Shown here in pieces: positions 1-9,341 of a DNA stretch of 64,000 nucleotides (the first letter of the stretch is position 1; each line of letters starts with the position of its first letter). Where the stretch lies: assembly GCF_000688375.1 (NCBI RefSeq), contig NZ_JIAF01000001.1, positions 186,001 through 250,000 on the forward strand, written 5' to 3'. Source of the DNA: Prevotella sp. HUN102 (GTDB lineage: Bacteria; Bacteroidota; Bacteroidia; Bacteroidales; Bacteroidaceae). The position numbers and the translations under genes were made by a program. The notes beneath the pieces were generated by a model. The model was not told where the DNA came from. It saw only the letters and a list, made by a program, of their open reading frames with translations, and ran no database searches.

Positions 1-223
1 GTATATAGTTGCCTTTGATGCCAAACCAGCCAGATATGAGAACAAAGCCATTTACTGCACAAACACAAACTGATTGAATAATACTTTTTGTAATATGCTC
101 TGCTTCTGACTGATAATATGGTACGGAATACCATATATTGACATGTTCCAGCATAACCATCAAAATAAGAACTATGCGTAAAAGCTCAAAACTAGAATTT
201 CGCCTTTCCTTTTCAATTGCCAT
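1..223 (-). CDS. Acyltransferase 3 family protein, N-terminal part (runs off window)
   Basis: The reverse strand opens with ATG at 223 and stays open to the window edge, giving 74 residues. The protein starts with a short charged segment followed by FELLRIVLILMVMLEHVN, then a second hydrophobic stretch with NGFVLISGWFGIK. An arginine-containing first membrane helix ending in a histidine, then a helix with a GW/GYF motif, is the usual N-terminus of integral-membrane acyltransferase 3 (OafA/WecH-like) proteins, which O-acylate sugars. The gene lies 12 nt downstream of a glycosyltransferase in the same direction, so it probably modifies the same polysaccharide. The C-terminal part is not visible. 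Family call good, substrate unknown. Confidence 0.75.
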   Translation of the reverse strand, partial: MAIEKERRNSSFELLRIVLILMVMLEHVNIWYSVPYYQSEAEHITKSIIQSVCVCAVNGFVLISGWFGIKGNYI

Positions 224-235
224 ATTCTATTTTAT

Positions 236-1465
236 TCATTCAAACCAACTGAAGAATTCATCAGCGATTTTCTTACGTCCGTGATTAGCTAAGACCGCTT
301 CTCTTCCTGCTTTCGCAATTTTCTTTATCAAGTCTTCTGAATGACAATTCTCCAAAGACCATTGCCTATCTTTAGCCAGTTTAATCAGCCAATTAGCTAA
401 TTCCCCACCAGTCTCATACTGCACACAAGATTTACCACTCTCCACTGCGATGTTTTCCAAAGCTCTCAAAGTTCCAATTACCATCAAGCCATTGGCAAAG
501 GCGTCCAACACCTTACCTTTAGTTCCTGTACCAACATTAATTGGTGTTAACTGTATCTCGTGCGATGCAACTTCTGCAGCATAATCATCGACGAAATCTT
601 TATGTTCTATATCAAAGCCTACCCTTTTTAATTGAAATATGCAATCTGCCCAACCTTTCCCAAGAAAAGTAATATGGTAATATTCTTTGATAGAATCCGC
701 TACTCTAATCATTCCCTTTACCGCCTCCTTCATTGCCTCTGCCATATAATGGTTACATTGGCCAGCGATCAAGAGCCGAATAGGTAATGTTAACACCTCG
801 TTTTGACAAATGTTCTTTGAAATATCATAATGTGGATGTTGCAAGAATTGTGCTTGCACTAAAGGATTAATCATTCTAAGGAAAGCCGCGTCTTCCTTAC
901 CCACCAAAAAGTATTTGATATTAGTGCCTGTTGGATAATCTGCGGTAATTTTGGCATAGCGATGATACATTAATCCATATCTCAGCAGACTTCTTTTATA
1001 AATGGGGACTTGTGGTTGAGACAACATTCTGTAATAATACATTGCTTCGCAATCTGGAGGGAGTATTCCAATATTATATTTCTTAAACATAGAAGCATAA
1101 CGCGCTAATTCTTCTCCATAAATAAACAGACCACCTTGATTATCGGCACTCAAATATTTTTCTATATCATCTATTACATTTGATGATATGTGAATGTAAC
1201 AAAGTAGTGGTTTAGGCAAGAATATCCGAATATAGGGGGATTTCATCCACCTCATTCGTTTGGGTACAGGAATAGTATGTATCTTCACATCTAATTCTGT
1301 ACCAGATTGCTCAATTACTTCCTTGCTACAATGATTCAAATTCAAACTCCATATTTCAGCACTTATATCCTTCCGTCTGAATTTCAAAAGGTGGTAAGGC
1401 AATGCACTGGCTCCCTTTGTGTTTGTTGCAGTTGGGGTATGTAACGTTAGTAATGCTATTCTCAT
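236..1465 (-). CDS. Glycosyltransferase, GT4-like (GT-B fold)
   Basis: A 409-residue protein, the usual length for a GT-B glycosyltransferase. The N-terminus MRIALLTLHTP and the C-terminal segment LTPINVGTGTKGKVLDAFA followed by GLMVIGT (about residues 310-335) match the donor-binding region of GT4 enzymes, which transfer a sugar from a nucleotide donor at the cytoplasmic face of the inner membrane. Its start overlaps the stop of the upstream polymerase-like gene by one base (TAATG), implying translational coupling. Donor and acceptor sugars cannot be told. The position next to a Wzy-like polymerase supports a role in repeat-unit assembly. Confidence 0.8.
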   Translation of the reverse strand: MRIALLTLHTPTATNTKGASALPYHLLKFRRKDISAEIWSLNLNHCSKEVIEQSGTELDVKIHTIPVPKRMRWMKSPYIRIFLPKPLLCYIHISSNVIDDIEKYLSADNQGGLFIYGEELARYASMFKKYNIGILPPDCEAMYYYRMLSQPQVPIYKRSLLRYGLMYHRYAKITADYPTGTNIKYFLVGKEDAAFLRMINPLVQAQFLQHPHYDISKNICQNEVLTLPIRLLIAGQCNHYMAEAMKEAVKGMIRVADSIKEYYHITFLGKGWADCIFQLKRVGFDIEHKDFVDDYAAEVASHEIQLTPINVGTGTKGKVLDAFANGLMVIGTLRALENIAVESGKSCVQYETGGELANWLIKLAKDRQWSLENCHSEDLIKKIAKAGREAVLANHGRKKIADEFFSWFE

Positions 1466-2649
1466 TAGAACTTGGGTTTTACAAAAGAGAAAGGCTCTCT
1501 ATACAGTTTATTATTATCATATTGATGGTCATACTCCCAATGTATCCAAGAGTAATCACCTTCTCTATATCCATTCGTCAAAAAAGTTTTATATGGGTAT
1601 AGATTCAGATAATTTTGCCAATTTATATAAACTCTTATGTATTGAAAGAATAACATTCCTACAACTACCAAAGCCAATTGCTTCTTGGCATATAGTTTCA
1701 ATAAGCTACGTTGCGAGACTAAAGTAGAAAAAACATACATAATGCCAAACATAAAATACCATGATAAACGTCCGCCATTGCCTGATCGCAGGAATACTAA
1801 TAGTGTTGCACAGAACATTAATGCCATGTTGGTAAAAATAATATTTTCTCTATTATTTTCTATTTTATCATAATTATAAAGAATAGTACCAGCAAAAAGA
1901 ATTACTTCCAAGATATATGCCCATCTTATCCCCGACTCTTCTGCATAACTATTAGATATATCCATCGATGTCGTTTCTATATATATATCGTATATATAAG
2001 AGGATACTCCCGAAAGTCCTAATAATAAACAAAAGGATAATCCTAAAATTACATAAGAAGGTTTTAATTTCTTTACAGGAATGAAGAATATTAGAGCATA
2101 AAATACTCCCGACTTATGCATTAATACTACTAACAAAATAAATAAAAGAAAGGCTACCCTCTTTTTCTCCAGTAAATATTTTATTGATAATGCGGCAAAA
2201 GAAACTCCCATCATCTGCCTTAAATATGTGAATGTAAAATAGAAATACAAACATAGAAATATAATCATTGCAAAGGGATAATTCTTTATATGTCTTTTAA
2301 TTGCAACGTAGAAATTAAAATACATAAGTAGCGTTATGCATAAAATAAATATATATCTGTTTTTAGAGAACATTGCCACAAGACAATTCAAGGCTACAAA
2401 TCCTTTCTCATATACATCTGCTATTTGAGGATCGGAGATGGAAATTCCATTTCTCATCCAATCTGCTATGTCGTCAAAATGAGAACTATAGAGATAACGA
2501 TCGGAGCCTCCCATCATATCGCTCATCCCTACAAAAAATGCCAGAAAAGACATATATAAGCCTAAAACTAATTTATTTCTGGCTATTTTTTCTCCACCAA
2601 AGCTATAGAGAAAAATAGGTATAAAAATAATTATAAGATATAACCACAT
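1465..2649 (-). CDS. EpsG family / Wzy-like polysaccharide polymerase
   Basis: A 394-residue very hydrophobic protein with roughly ten to twelve membrane segments. The N-terminal helix is followed by a loop containing GGSDRYLYSSHFDD, like the conserved first loop of EpsG/Wzy-type proteins, and a long hydrophilic tail ends the protein. EpsG-family proteins are thought to polymerise lipid-linked repeat units in the periplasm. It is the only polymerase candidate in the locus and is translationally coupled (TAATG) to the next glycosyltransferase. The repeat element at 2822-3009 separates it from the upstream acyltransferase. Assignment rests on topology and the loop motif. Confidence 0.7.
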   Translation of the reverse strand: MWLYLIIIFIPIFLYSFGGEKIARNKLVLGLYMSFLAFFVGMSDMMGGSDRYLYSSHFDDIADWMRNGISISDPQIADVYEKGFVALNCLVAMFSKNRYIFILCITLLMYFNFYVAIKRHIKNYPFAMIIFLCLYFYFTFTYLRQMMGVSFAALSIKYLLEKKRVAFLLFILLVVLMHKSGVFYALIFFIPVKKLKPSYVILGLSFCLLLGLSGVSSYIYDIYIETTSMDISNSYAEESGIRWAYILEVILFAGTILYNYDKIENNRENIIFTNMALMFCATLLVFLRSGNGGRLSWYFMFGIMYVFSTLVSQRSLLKLYAKKQLALVVVGMLFFQYIRVYINWQNYLNLYPYKTFLTNGYREGDYSWIHWEYDHQYDNNKLYREPFSFVKPKF

Positions 2650-2821
2650 ATTTTTTCTATATTAAAGTTGATGACGATTTGTATAATTCAATCTATTTCG
2701 TATAATCATCTTCATATCAAAATCTTCAAAATTTAATGTTATTTCCTTATTCAAGAACTTCTTTAGCCACACTCCTTCGACTCTTTTGGTATAGCAAAGT
2801 TGAACTGTATGGATTATCTTA

Positions 2822-3009
2822 AACCCAAATCGGTCATTAGACCGCCAAGTTCATCTTATTGTATTGCTCCCTGCCATCTTTTATTCGCTTTTCGGTATCT
2901 TGTCTGTCATTCTGTCTCGGCGTAGCCCGCTACGCCTTCGATAGAATGACAAACAATCTGCTCGATAAGCAAACAAAATATGTGCAGGCTCTAATGACCG
3001 ATTTGGGTT
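2822..3009. mobile_element. MITE-like nested inverted-repeat element (non-coding)
   Basis: Positions 2822-2841 and 2990-3009 are perfect 20-bp inverted repeats, one arm reading AACCCAAATCGGTCATTAGA. Inside, 2905-2925 and 2930-2950 form a second hairpin whose 7-bp tip (GGCGTAG/CTACGCC) closes a 4-nt loop. A TTAA sits at both outer borders (2819-2822 and 3008-3011). There is no ORF inside. Size and structure fit a miniature inverted-repeat transposable element, but no related transposase lies in the window: neither the IS4 nor the IS982 ends match its arms. The right arm supplies the stop codon of the acyltransferase at 3008. Confidence 0.6.
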
Positions 3010-4000
3010 AAATTGTAATAAGCAAATTTGACAGTTTCTGTGTGACTTTCTGAACAGGAGTACAAATTAGTAAAGGAATAATCATCACTAATAAGATTTT
3101 TTGTATATCGTTTCCCGGGCTCAGGAGTCTTGCCAATAAAATATGCAGCACATATAGCTCTAAAGTATATTTCCCTAACCAATTCCAAATGGCAAGTAAC
3201 AGTTTTATCAAATAAAACTCTTGTAGCTTATGGTAAACTAGGCAAACGAACCAAATTGTGATGGGAAATAAAGCCAAGTCGCAATAATACATATAAAAGC
3301 TATTTACTCTTGAGAGTATAAATGAGAATACTGCCAAACACAAGAACAGACCTATATATTTATAAGCCGAACAACTTCTTCTTTCCACAGATAGATGGCC
3401 TATGTAAATGCCAAGGAAAAATATCGGGATTTTTGGTAATGCAAGATATACCTTACTGAAATAAGTAGGTAAGGTATAGTAGACCATCAAGCAGCCAATA
3501 ACTGATGATATAGAAATCAGAATTGTCCTTTTCTGCCAGCTTCTTTGCATCCATTTATAACAAAAAGGGAAAAAGGCATACAACACAATAGACAGAGCTA
3601 TGTACCACATATTAGTATCTCCAAACCAATATCCTAACGACGTTGCCAGACCTATATATTCCAAGATGTCAAACGTTCCTTTCTGATAATAGCTATATGC
3701 ATAAAGAGGAATTGCCATCATCATAAATGGCAGCCACATACGTTGTATCCTTCGAATATAAAACTGTTTTAGATTGCTGTTATTGACAAATGAATAATAC
3801 AGGCCAAGACCACTTAACAACAGAAATCCTGGTGTATGAACCATACAAGAAAACCGGGAAAAAACAAAGTCTATCACAGGATTAGAAAAGGCAATACCAG
3901 CCCAATCTATTGTATGGCCGAGCATAACTTCAAAGATAGCTATGCCCATTAAAACCGAACGGTATTTGCTGAAAAGTGAGAAATCAGTTCCTGTGTCCAT
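3008..4000 (-). CDS. Acyltransferase 3 family membrane protein
   Basis: A 330-residue integral-membrane protein with about ten hydrophobic segments. It resembles acyltransferase 3 enzymes: the first helix leads to MLGHTIDWAG (catalytic-type histidine), followed by PGFLLLSGLGLYYSF and an RRIQRMWLPF motif. These enzymes O-acetylate or otherwise acylate cell-surface sugars. I start at the ATG at 4000; the longer frame to 4015 would need TTG. The stop codon TAA falls in the terminal arm of the MITE-like element, so the last residues may have been rewritten by that insertion. It lies 24 nt after the GT8 gene in the same operon. Confidence 0.75.
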   Translation of the reverse strand: MDTGTDFSLFSKYRSVLMGIAIFEVMLGHTIDWAGIAFSNPVIDFVFSRFSCMVHTPGFLLLSGLGLYYSFVNNSNLKQFYIRRIQRMWLPFMMMAIPLYAYSYYQKGTFDILEYIGLATSLGYWFGDTNMWYIALSIVLYAFFPFCYKWMQRSWQKRTILISISSVIGCLMVYYTLPTYFSKVYLALPKIPIFFLGIYIGHLSVERRSCSAYKYIGLFLCLAVFSFILSRVNSFYMYYCDLALFPITIWFVCLVYHKLQEFYLIKLLLAIWNWLGKYTLELYVLHILLARLLSPGNDIQKILLVMIIPLLICTPVQKVTQKLSNLLITI

Positions 4001-4024
4001 ATTAAGATAAACCAATAGTTTTGA

Positions 4025-5056
4025 CTAAAAACCATATTTCCTCAACCAACTCTGTAGCATAAATTTTTTAAATTTTGAAGGTCGGAAAAGTATGGTAAAG
4101 AGTTTTACAAGACGAACAATGTCCAGGCATATTAATTCTATGACATCGGGAACAAAAGGACGGACATATTTTGAAATGTACGAACGCAAAAGCAATCTTC
4201 TTATGTCTTTTCGCTTCCAATCTTCGGCGTGTGTCACAATAGGATGTTCAATCCCCGCCAGTTTTACATAATACCAATAATGCTCTTGTTCCGGGAATTT
4301 CACATCCAACCACGGCTTAATATGGGCAGAATAATGAATGATAGCTGGATTATAAGCATTTTCTTCGAAATCAAAGTCTTTTTGTTCTCTGTCGAGTACT
4401 GCCAATGCGAAAATAGTATGTCCGTATTTGTAAGGCAGCTTATACCACGAATCTCTGAAAACATAATTTAAGGCATCTTGGTCTTCGAGATAAACGCGTT
4501 CCTGTTTGATATTTGAAAATTCTAGCAGTTTCTCCTGACAGTTATTTTTACGCCAATAGTCCAGATTAATCAGCATGACCCCTGCACAGAAAGCCTGTTT
4601 GCCCAAAGGCAGGCTCATCAGAGTTCGATGTTCGTCATTATAAGGTGAACAGTCTTCCACGGCAGCAACTCCGTATCCGTCAAGATTAATGGTAAAAAGA
4701 GGTTTGATATCTTTCAATACAATTACATCACAATCGAGATAAAGAACTCTCTTAATCTGCTCATCAAGCAACGATGGCAACATCAGGCGATAATAAGTTG
4801 CAATGGTGACAGGACTATTTGTTCTTCTGTTGACATTAGCGAGAGATGTGTCATCGATTTTATAGAATTGTATGTGCTGATGATAATTGTCTGCCAACTG
4901 CGTAAAAACACTTTTTGATTCCTCTTTTAAAGAATCACCGTGTAATAGATGAACAAAGATTTCATGCTCTTTATTATTGTCATAAACTGAGCAAATCATT
5001 GCTGCGCAATGCTGTGCATAATTATCGTCTGTACTGCAAGTTATATCTATTCTCAT
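4025..5056 (-). CDS. Glycosyltransferase family 8 protein
   Basis: A 343-residue protein. MRIDITCSTDDNYAQH at the N-terminus, the metal/nucleotide-binding DxD in YLDCDVIVL (D108, D110), and a late IHYSAHIKPW segment (about residue 250) are the hallmarks of GT8 enzymes (LgtC/WaaJ-like), retaining glycosyltransferases that usually add galactose or glucose from UDP donors. The basic tail rich in K, R and aromatic residues could bind the inner leaflet. It follows the GT2 gene by 54 nt. Family call strong, substrate unknown. Confidence 0.88.
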   Translation of the reverse strand: MRIDITCSTDDNYAQHCAAMICSVYDNNKEHEIFVHLLHGDSLKEESKSVFTQLADNYHQHIQFYKIDDTSLANVNRRTNSPVTIATYYRLMLPSLLDEQIKRVLYLDCDVIVLKDIKPLFTINLDGYGVAAVEDCSPYNDEHRTLMSLPLGKQAFCAGVMLINLDYWRKNNCQEKLLEFSNIKQERVYLEDQDALNYVFRDSWYKLPYKYGHTIFALAVLDREQKDFDFEENAYNPAIIHYSAHIKPWLDVKFPEQEHYWYYVKLAGIEHPIVTHAEDWKRKDIRRLLLRSYISKYVRPFVPDVIELICLDIVRLVKLFTILFRPSKFKKFMLQSWLRKYGF

Positions 5057-5110
5057 AAATTTCTAATTATTTTTAGTAAGTATATTATTACTAATAGAAA
5101 TAGTTGCGTC

Positions 5111-6031
5111 TTAATGGCTAAATGGTTTCTTGATAATGTGTTTTATAGCATCAGCTACACATTGAGGATTGTAATATAGAGCACGGAAGAGATCTCTCCA
5201 GAATATTAAAGTGTAAATTTTGTCTACAATGTGAGCCTTTTCAAGAAAACTGATGCCTATTTGCTGGTTAGTACTTTTTTTGCTTAATATAGGGAAATTT
5301 TCTTTTATGAATTCTAAATGCTTGGGATACCGTATGATTTTGTTTAGCCTATATTTTTCATTCTGCGTTGCACCTCCTTGATTGATTCTATAAACGGACA
5401 TCGTATCGCTAAGTCCGTAAATCTTTCCATATGTAGCGCATCGCAAATGCATCACAATATCTCCATAAAGCATCTTTTCGGAATTTTTGAGTTTCATAGA
5501 TAAAACTTCCTTACGGAACACAACCGAATTTGTGGCAATTATCCAATTTGCGAATATTTCATCGGCAGTATAAGTTCTTTCTTCAATATTTTCGCAATTT
5601 ATACTCGGCTTATTCTTGGTTTCGTTCTCTATCTTAGTGCTGTGGAAACACATAGAATACTCTTCGTTCTTTTCCAAGAAGTCTATTTGTTTCTGTAATT
5701 TGTAAGGGTCTGTCCAATAGTCATCCCCCTCACACCATGCAATATATTTAGATTCACTTTTAATGAGTGCTTCATTTATTATTCTATCTAAACTCCCATC
5801 ATATCTAGAATGCATGTTCTCATCTTCAAATATGGGTTTTATTATATCAGGATATTTGTTTGCATATTCACGGATAATCTCAGCAGACTTATCTGTGGAC
5901 GCATCATCATGTACAATGGCTATAAATTTGAAGTTAGTTCTTTGGATTACAAATCCATCTAGGCATTGTCTTAAATATCTCTCATGGTTGTATGCCAAAC
6001 ATTTTATAGTAACTAAGCTTTTTTGTTCCAT
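5111..6031 (-). CDS. Glycosyltransferase family 2 protein
   Basis: A 306-residue GT-A enzyme. MEQKSLVTIKCLAYNHERYL, then HDDASTDKS (about residue 41) and AWCEGDDYWTDPYKLQKQ (about 98-115) are the nucleotide-binding and DxD-type motifs of inverting GT2 enzymes. The start overlaps the flippase stop codon by one base (TAATG), so both are translated from one message. It should add one sugar of the repeat unit at the cytoplasmic face. The gene is noticeably AT-rich, like the four genes upstream of it. Confidence 0.88.
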   Translation of the reverse strand: MEQKSLVTIKCLAYNHERYLRQCLDGFVIQRTNFKFIAIVHDDASTDKSAEIIREYANKYPDIIKPIFEDENMHSRYDGSLDRIINEALIKSESKYIAWCEGDDYWTDPYKLQKQIDFLEKNEEYSMCFHSTKIENETKNKPSINCENIEERTYTADEIFANWIIATNSVVFRKEVLSMKLKNSEKMLYGDIVMHLRCATYGKIYGLSDTMSVYRINQGGATQNEKYRLNKIIRYPKHLEFIKENFPILSKKSTNQQIGISFLEKAHIVDKIYTLIFWRDLFRALYYNPQCVADAIKHIIKKPFSH

Positions 6032-7464
6032 TATTTCCTCTTTATTATATTAATTACTTCTTTGAGTTCTTCTTTTGTCCAGAATCTACTCATAAATAAA
6101 TATATAAAAATACCTGTGATTATTGAAAAAAATAATTTTGAAAGTTCTGTGCTAAATAAAAATGTAATCGCAAAACTAAGAAATCCCGTTATAAATGAAA
6201 TTAATAGTATGGGAGTTAAGTCTTTCATTTGTTTTAAATAGCCTATCTTTATTAATTTCCCCGTATAGTAAGTGTTTATGAATAATGCTATGAATGATGT
6301 GAAAACTAATCCAAAACACATAGCCTTTACTCCTAGCGGAACAGTAATAATCATTACGAGTATACCTATTATTTTTTTTATCACTTCTAACCTCAAAAAT
6401 AAATCGGACCGTCCTTTTACTTGCAGAAGGTTTAAATTTATTGCATGTATTGGATACCACATCATATCAAAACATAGTATCTGCATATATGGTACACAAG
6501 AATCCCATTTCGATGTAATCACAACCCTAATTAGAGGTGATGCAGATGCTGCTAAGAGCATCATAAGTGGAAAAACGATAAATGCTGATAGCTTTAATAG
6601 CTTTCTATAACTATTTGCTAACAACTCATCATCATTTTGAATTATTGATAAAACAGGAAAAGATACTCTTTGTAAAATTCCTGTGATATTTGATGAAGGT
6701 AAACCAACCCACCCTTGGGCTCTTGAAAAGTGTCCTAGCTGAGAAGGAGAATAGAATTTTCCAATTATTATTGGATAAACGTTTACATATATTGTTCCAA
6801 TCAAGCCTGACGCCAACATCTTTGAGCCATATCCAAAAAGATTATGAAATGCTTCTTTGGAAAATCCTGTTATAGGATACCAGCCTGACATAATCCACAT
6901 AAGAGCCATTCTAAATATTGCATAAATTAATCCTTGCCATATTAATGCCCATACTCCATAGCCCCAGTAAGCTATTATAATTCCACTTATTCCTGAAGCA
7001 ATTGTACTTATAATTGATATTTTAGCCTGAGATTTAAAGTCAACCTTAATAGTAAATTGTGCTTGCTGAACTATACATAATGAATTTATTATAATAGTGA
7101 GACCAGAAACTTTAATAATTGGATCTAAAATAGGTTGATTATAAAATTTAGCAATTATTGGCGATGTAAAATAAAGTATGCAATAACAAAGAATTCCTAT
7201 TATTATATTAAAATAAAAGCATGTTGAGAAATCTTCTTCTGTTCTTTCATTTTTTCTGACTAATGCCCCACTAAACCCACTATCAACAAATGTCTGAGCA
7301 ATAGCAAAAAAGATAATGGTCATAGCAACAATACCATAATCATTTGGCGAAAGAAGTCTGGCGAGGAAAATAGAAAAGATAAATTGAATTCCTTGACTTG
7401 AGAAACGGTCTATGCTACTCCAAAGTAAACCTTGAGTTGTTTTTTGCTTTAGATTTTTAGCCAT
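6031..7464 (-). CDS. wzx: Wzx-type oligosaccharide flippase
   Basis: A 477-residue protein with twelve or more membrane segments. It begins MAKNLKQKTTQGLLWSSIDR and continues with IQFIFSIFLARLLSPNDYGIVAM, the conserved opening of the Wzx/WzxC branch of the MOP exporter superfamily. Such proteins flip undecaprenyl-linked repeat units to the periplasmic face. With an EpsG/Wzy-like polymerase in the same operon it implies the Wzx/Wzy route rather than an ABC exporter. It follows the B12-type gene by 11 nt and overlaps the next glycosyltransferase by one base. Confidence 0.85.
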   Translation of the reverse strand: MAKNLKQKTTQGLLWSSIDRFSSQGIQFIFSIFLARLLSPNDYGIVAMTIIFFAIAQTFVDSGFSGALVRKNERTEEDFSTCFYFNIIIGILCYCILYFTSPIIAKFYNQPILDPIIKVSGLTIIINSLCIVQQAQFTIKVDFKSQAKISIISTIASGISGIIIAYWGYGVWALIWQGLIYAIFRMALMWIMSGWYPITGFSKEAFHNLFGYGSKMLASGLIGTIYVNVYPIIIGKFYSPSQLGHFSRAQGWVGLPSSNITGILQRVSFPVLSIIQNDDELLANSYRKLLKLSAFIVFPLMMLLAASASPLIRVVITSKWDSCVPYMQILCFDMMWYPIHAINLNLLQVKGRSDLFLRLEVIKKIIGILVMIITVPLGVKAMCFGLVFTSFIALFINTYYTGKLIKIGYLKQMKDLTPILLISFITGFLSFAITFLFSTELSKLFFSIITGIFIYLFMSRFWTKEELKEVINIIKRK

Positions 7465-7475
7465 TATATGATTAC

Positions 7476-9341
7476 TTATAAATTCATATTTTGTAGAATT
7501 TGATTATATCTTTTTTCTGTAGAAATAATGTTACCATTTTCATCAACTACATTTATTCCTCCATTTTTTAGGCTTGTTTTCCATAGGGTTGCTTTAGGAA
7601 ATTTATTTTCATAATCCATTAGGTAGGGAACGGCTAAGAATCCCTCTTCAAAAACTTTAAAGAATCCCTCTGGGGAGTATAGATTTGGAATATTTTCTTC
7701 AAGTAATTTTATTGCTGCTCGAACTTCATACATTAGTTTATCGTATCTCTCTTTTACGTCTAAGTCATATTTCATATTGGGGATTATTCCTAATTGTCTA
7801 GCTATACGGTATTGGTGTAGGGCATTTAGAGTAATCTTGATGCTGTCTATGACAATAGGTGGTGTTGCAAGTCTGACAGCTTCACTGTAGTTTACAACAT
7901 GTATTATCTCGGGGCTATTATCATTTTCAGGCTCTAAATCATCCATCATACATGTAACAGCCGCCAGTTGAATTTTTGCTTCTTCTAAATCTGGTATAAA
8001 ATAGTCTAAGCCAGCTCTTGTTTGCAAGCTAACTTTGAAGTTATTGTCTTCCAACTCTCTTACTAATTTGATTAGAACTCTACCTTTTGCCAGATCTTGC
8101 ACACCCCATGTATATTTAGGTGTATTAAGCATATTTTGGAGTATGAGGTATTTAACGCCAAGTTTCTTTATTGCTTTGGCGGCTAAAAAGCCAGATACAA
8201 TATAACTAACATCGTCAGCACCACGAAATGCAAAATGATGTGGTACGTTTGGTTCTACGGGCTTTCCGGTAGTAGCTATGTATTTTATAGCTTCAAAATG
8301 CTCTTTTAAATTCTCAAGTAGTGAATTTTCTCCTCTTCCGTCTAGTTCATTGAACCACCAGAAAGATAGTGCATGCCAGGATATATTCAAAGTACGCTCA
8401 TGCATTTTTGCCAGACTGGGTACATTTTTTGTCCCAGAGTAAGTGCGAACTAACATTGGAGAAGCATTTTCTTGAATAATGCGATATTCAATTTCTGAAT
8501 TTACAGGTACACCTCCTCCGTTAGGTTTATCTTCCCAATCTTCTCCAAAATTGGATTGTGTTAATTGAGAACTTCCGATAGATAATACGTCTAATAATCT
8601 TGAGCTTGCAAATTCCTTGCACCACGAATTGTATTCTTTTAATGCTTCTATTCTATTTGAGTTGTATGGACCTGAATGAGTTCTTATTATTGGCAAGGAA
8701 TGTTTTTTTCTAGCATAATTTAATCGTGCTATGAATGAATCGTTTTTAGTTCCACATTCTTTATAGCCATAATGATCTTGTGGATATTCTAGCTTCCATC
8801 TTTCGGACTCAATGAGTTTCTTTGCAAAATCATATCTCATTTTATCGTATTCGTTATCATCTTTGAGAGATGAGGGTAGCAAATCCATCGGAACATGATA
8901 TCTTTTTAATGAATCTATTGGTGTTTCATTGCCTGAAAAAAAAATGATGGAATCTCCAATTTTATTTCTGATTAGTTGACATGTATCTGGTAAGCCCGCA
9001 AATGAAATTTCTAAAATTGGACCGCCAGAAATTGCTAACATTTTATCACTGACAAATCGCATATAAAGATTCAGGAAATAGTCACATCCATCTTGAGGAT
9101 CCATTCGATAGCTAAAGCCAATTCTATTTATATTATTATCGTTAATCCACTTTTTTACTAAACTATAATTATTTAATTTCGCAATGTCCTCAACAGCTTC
9201 ATTCACGTCGTCTTTAGCTATTACAACTGAATATCCACAGTCACGTAGTAGATTTGATATGGTATATATTCCCATTGAGTGTATGTCTATTTTAGGTTTT
9301 ATAAACCCAAAAACATCATTTGAGAGAAGTTTAGTTGCCAT
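7476..9341 (-). CDS. Cobalamin-dependent mutase-like protein (fused glutamate mutase S/E type)
   Basis: A 621-residue soluble protein. Near the N-terminus it has DIHSMG (residues 19-24), the DxHxxG motif that binds the lower face of cobalamin in base-off/His-on B12 enzymes, followed by an ISGGP glycine motif (about 105). The rest resembles the TIM-barrel E subunit of glutamate (methylaspartate) mutase: PIIRTHSGPYNSNR, NGGGVPVNSEIEY, HHFAFRGADDVSYIVSG and a late GFLAVPY segment line up in order with parts of GlmE. In classical glutamate mutase S and E are separate chains; here they are one. A known mutase of this kind interconverts glutamate and 3-methylaspartate; the substrate here is unknown. 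The gene overlaps the opine dehydrogenase by 11 nt. The E-domain match is from memory and diverged. Confidence 0.65.
   Translation of the reverse strand: MATKLLSNDVFGFIKPKIDIHSMGIYTISNLLRDCGYSVVIAKDDVNEAVEDIAKLNNYSLVKKWINDNNINRIGFSYRMDPQDGCDYFLNLYMRFVSDKMLAISGGPILEISFAGLPDTCQLIRNKIGDSIIFFSGNETPIDSLKRYHVPMDLLPSSLKDDNEYDKMRYDFAKKLIESERWKLEYPQDHYGYKECGTKNDSFIARLNYARKKHSLPIIRTHSGPYNSNRIEALKEYNSWCKEFASSRLLDVLSIGSSQLTQSNFGEDWEDKPNGGGVPVNSEIEYRIIQENASPMLVRTYSGTKNVPSLAKMHERTLNISWHALSFWWFNELDGRGENSLLENLKEHFEAIKYIATTGKPVEPNVPHHFAFRGADDVSYIVSGFLAAKAIKKLGVKYLILQNMLNTPKYTWGVQDLAKGRVLIKLVRELEDNNFKVSLQTRAGLDYFIPDLEEAKIQLAAVTCMMDDLEPENDNSPEIIHVVNYSEAVRLATPPIVIDSIKITLNALHQYRIARQLGIIPNMKYDLDVKERYDKLMYEVRAAIKLLEENIPNLYSPEGFFKVFEEGFLAVPYLMDYENKFPKATLWKTSLKNGGINVVDENGNIISTEKRYNQILQNMNL

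Noticed and set aside
2991-3188. 65-codon minus-strand ORF overlapping the acyltransferase 3' end
   Set aside because: Different frame of the acyltransferase gene running into the repeat element; no support of its own.
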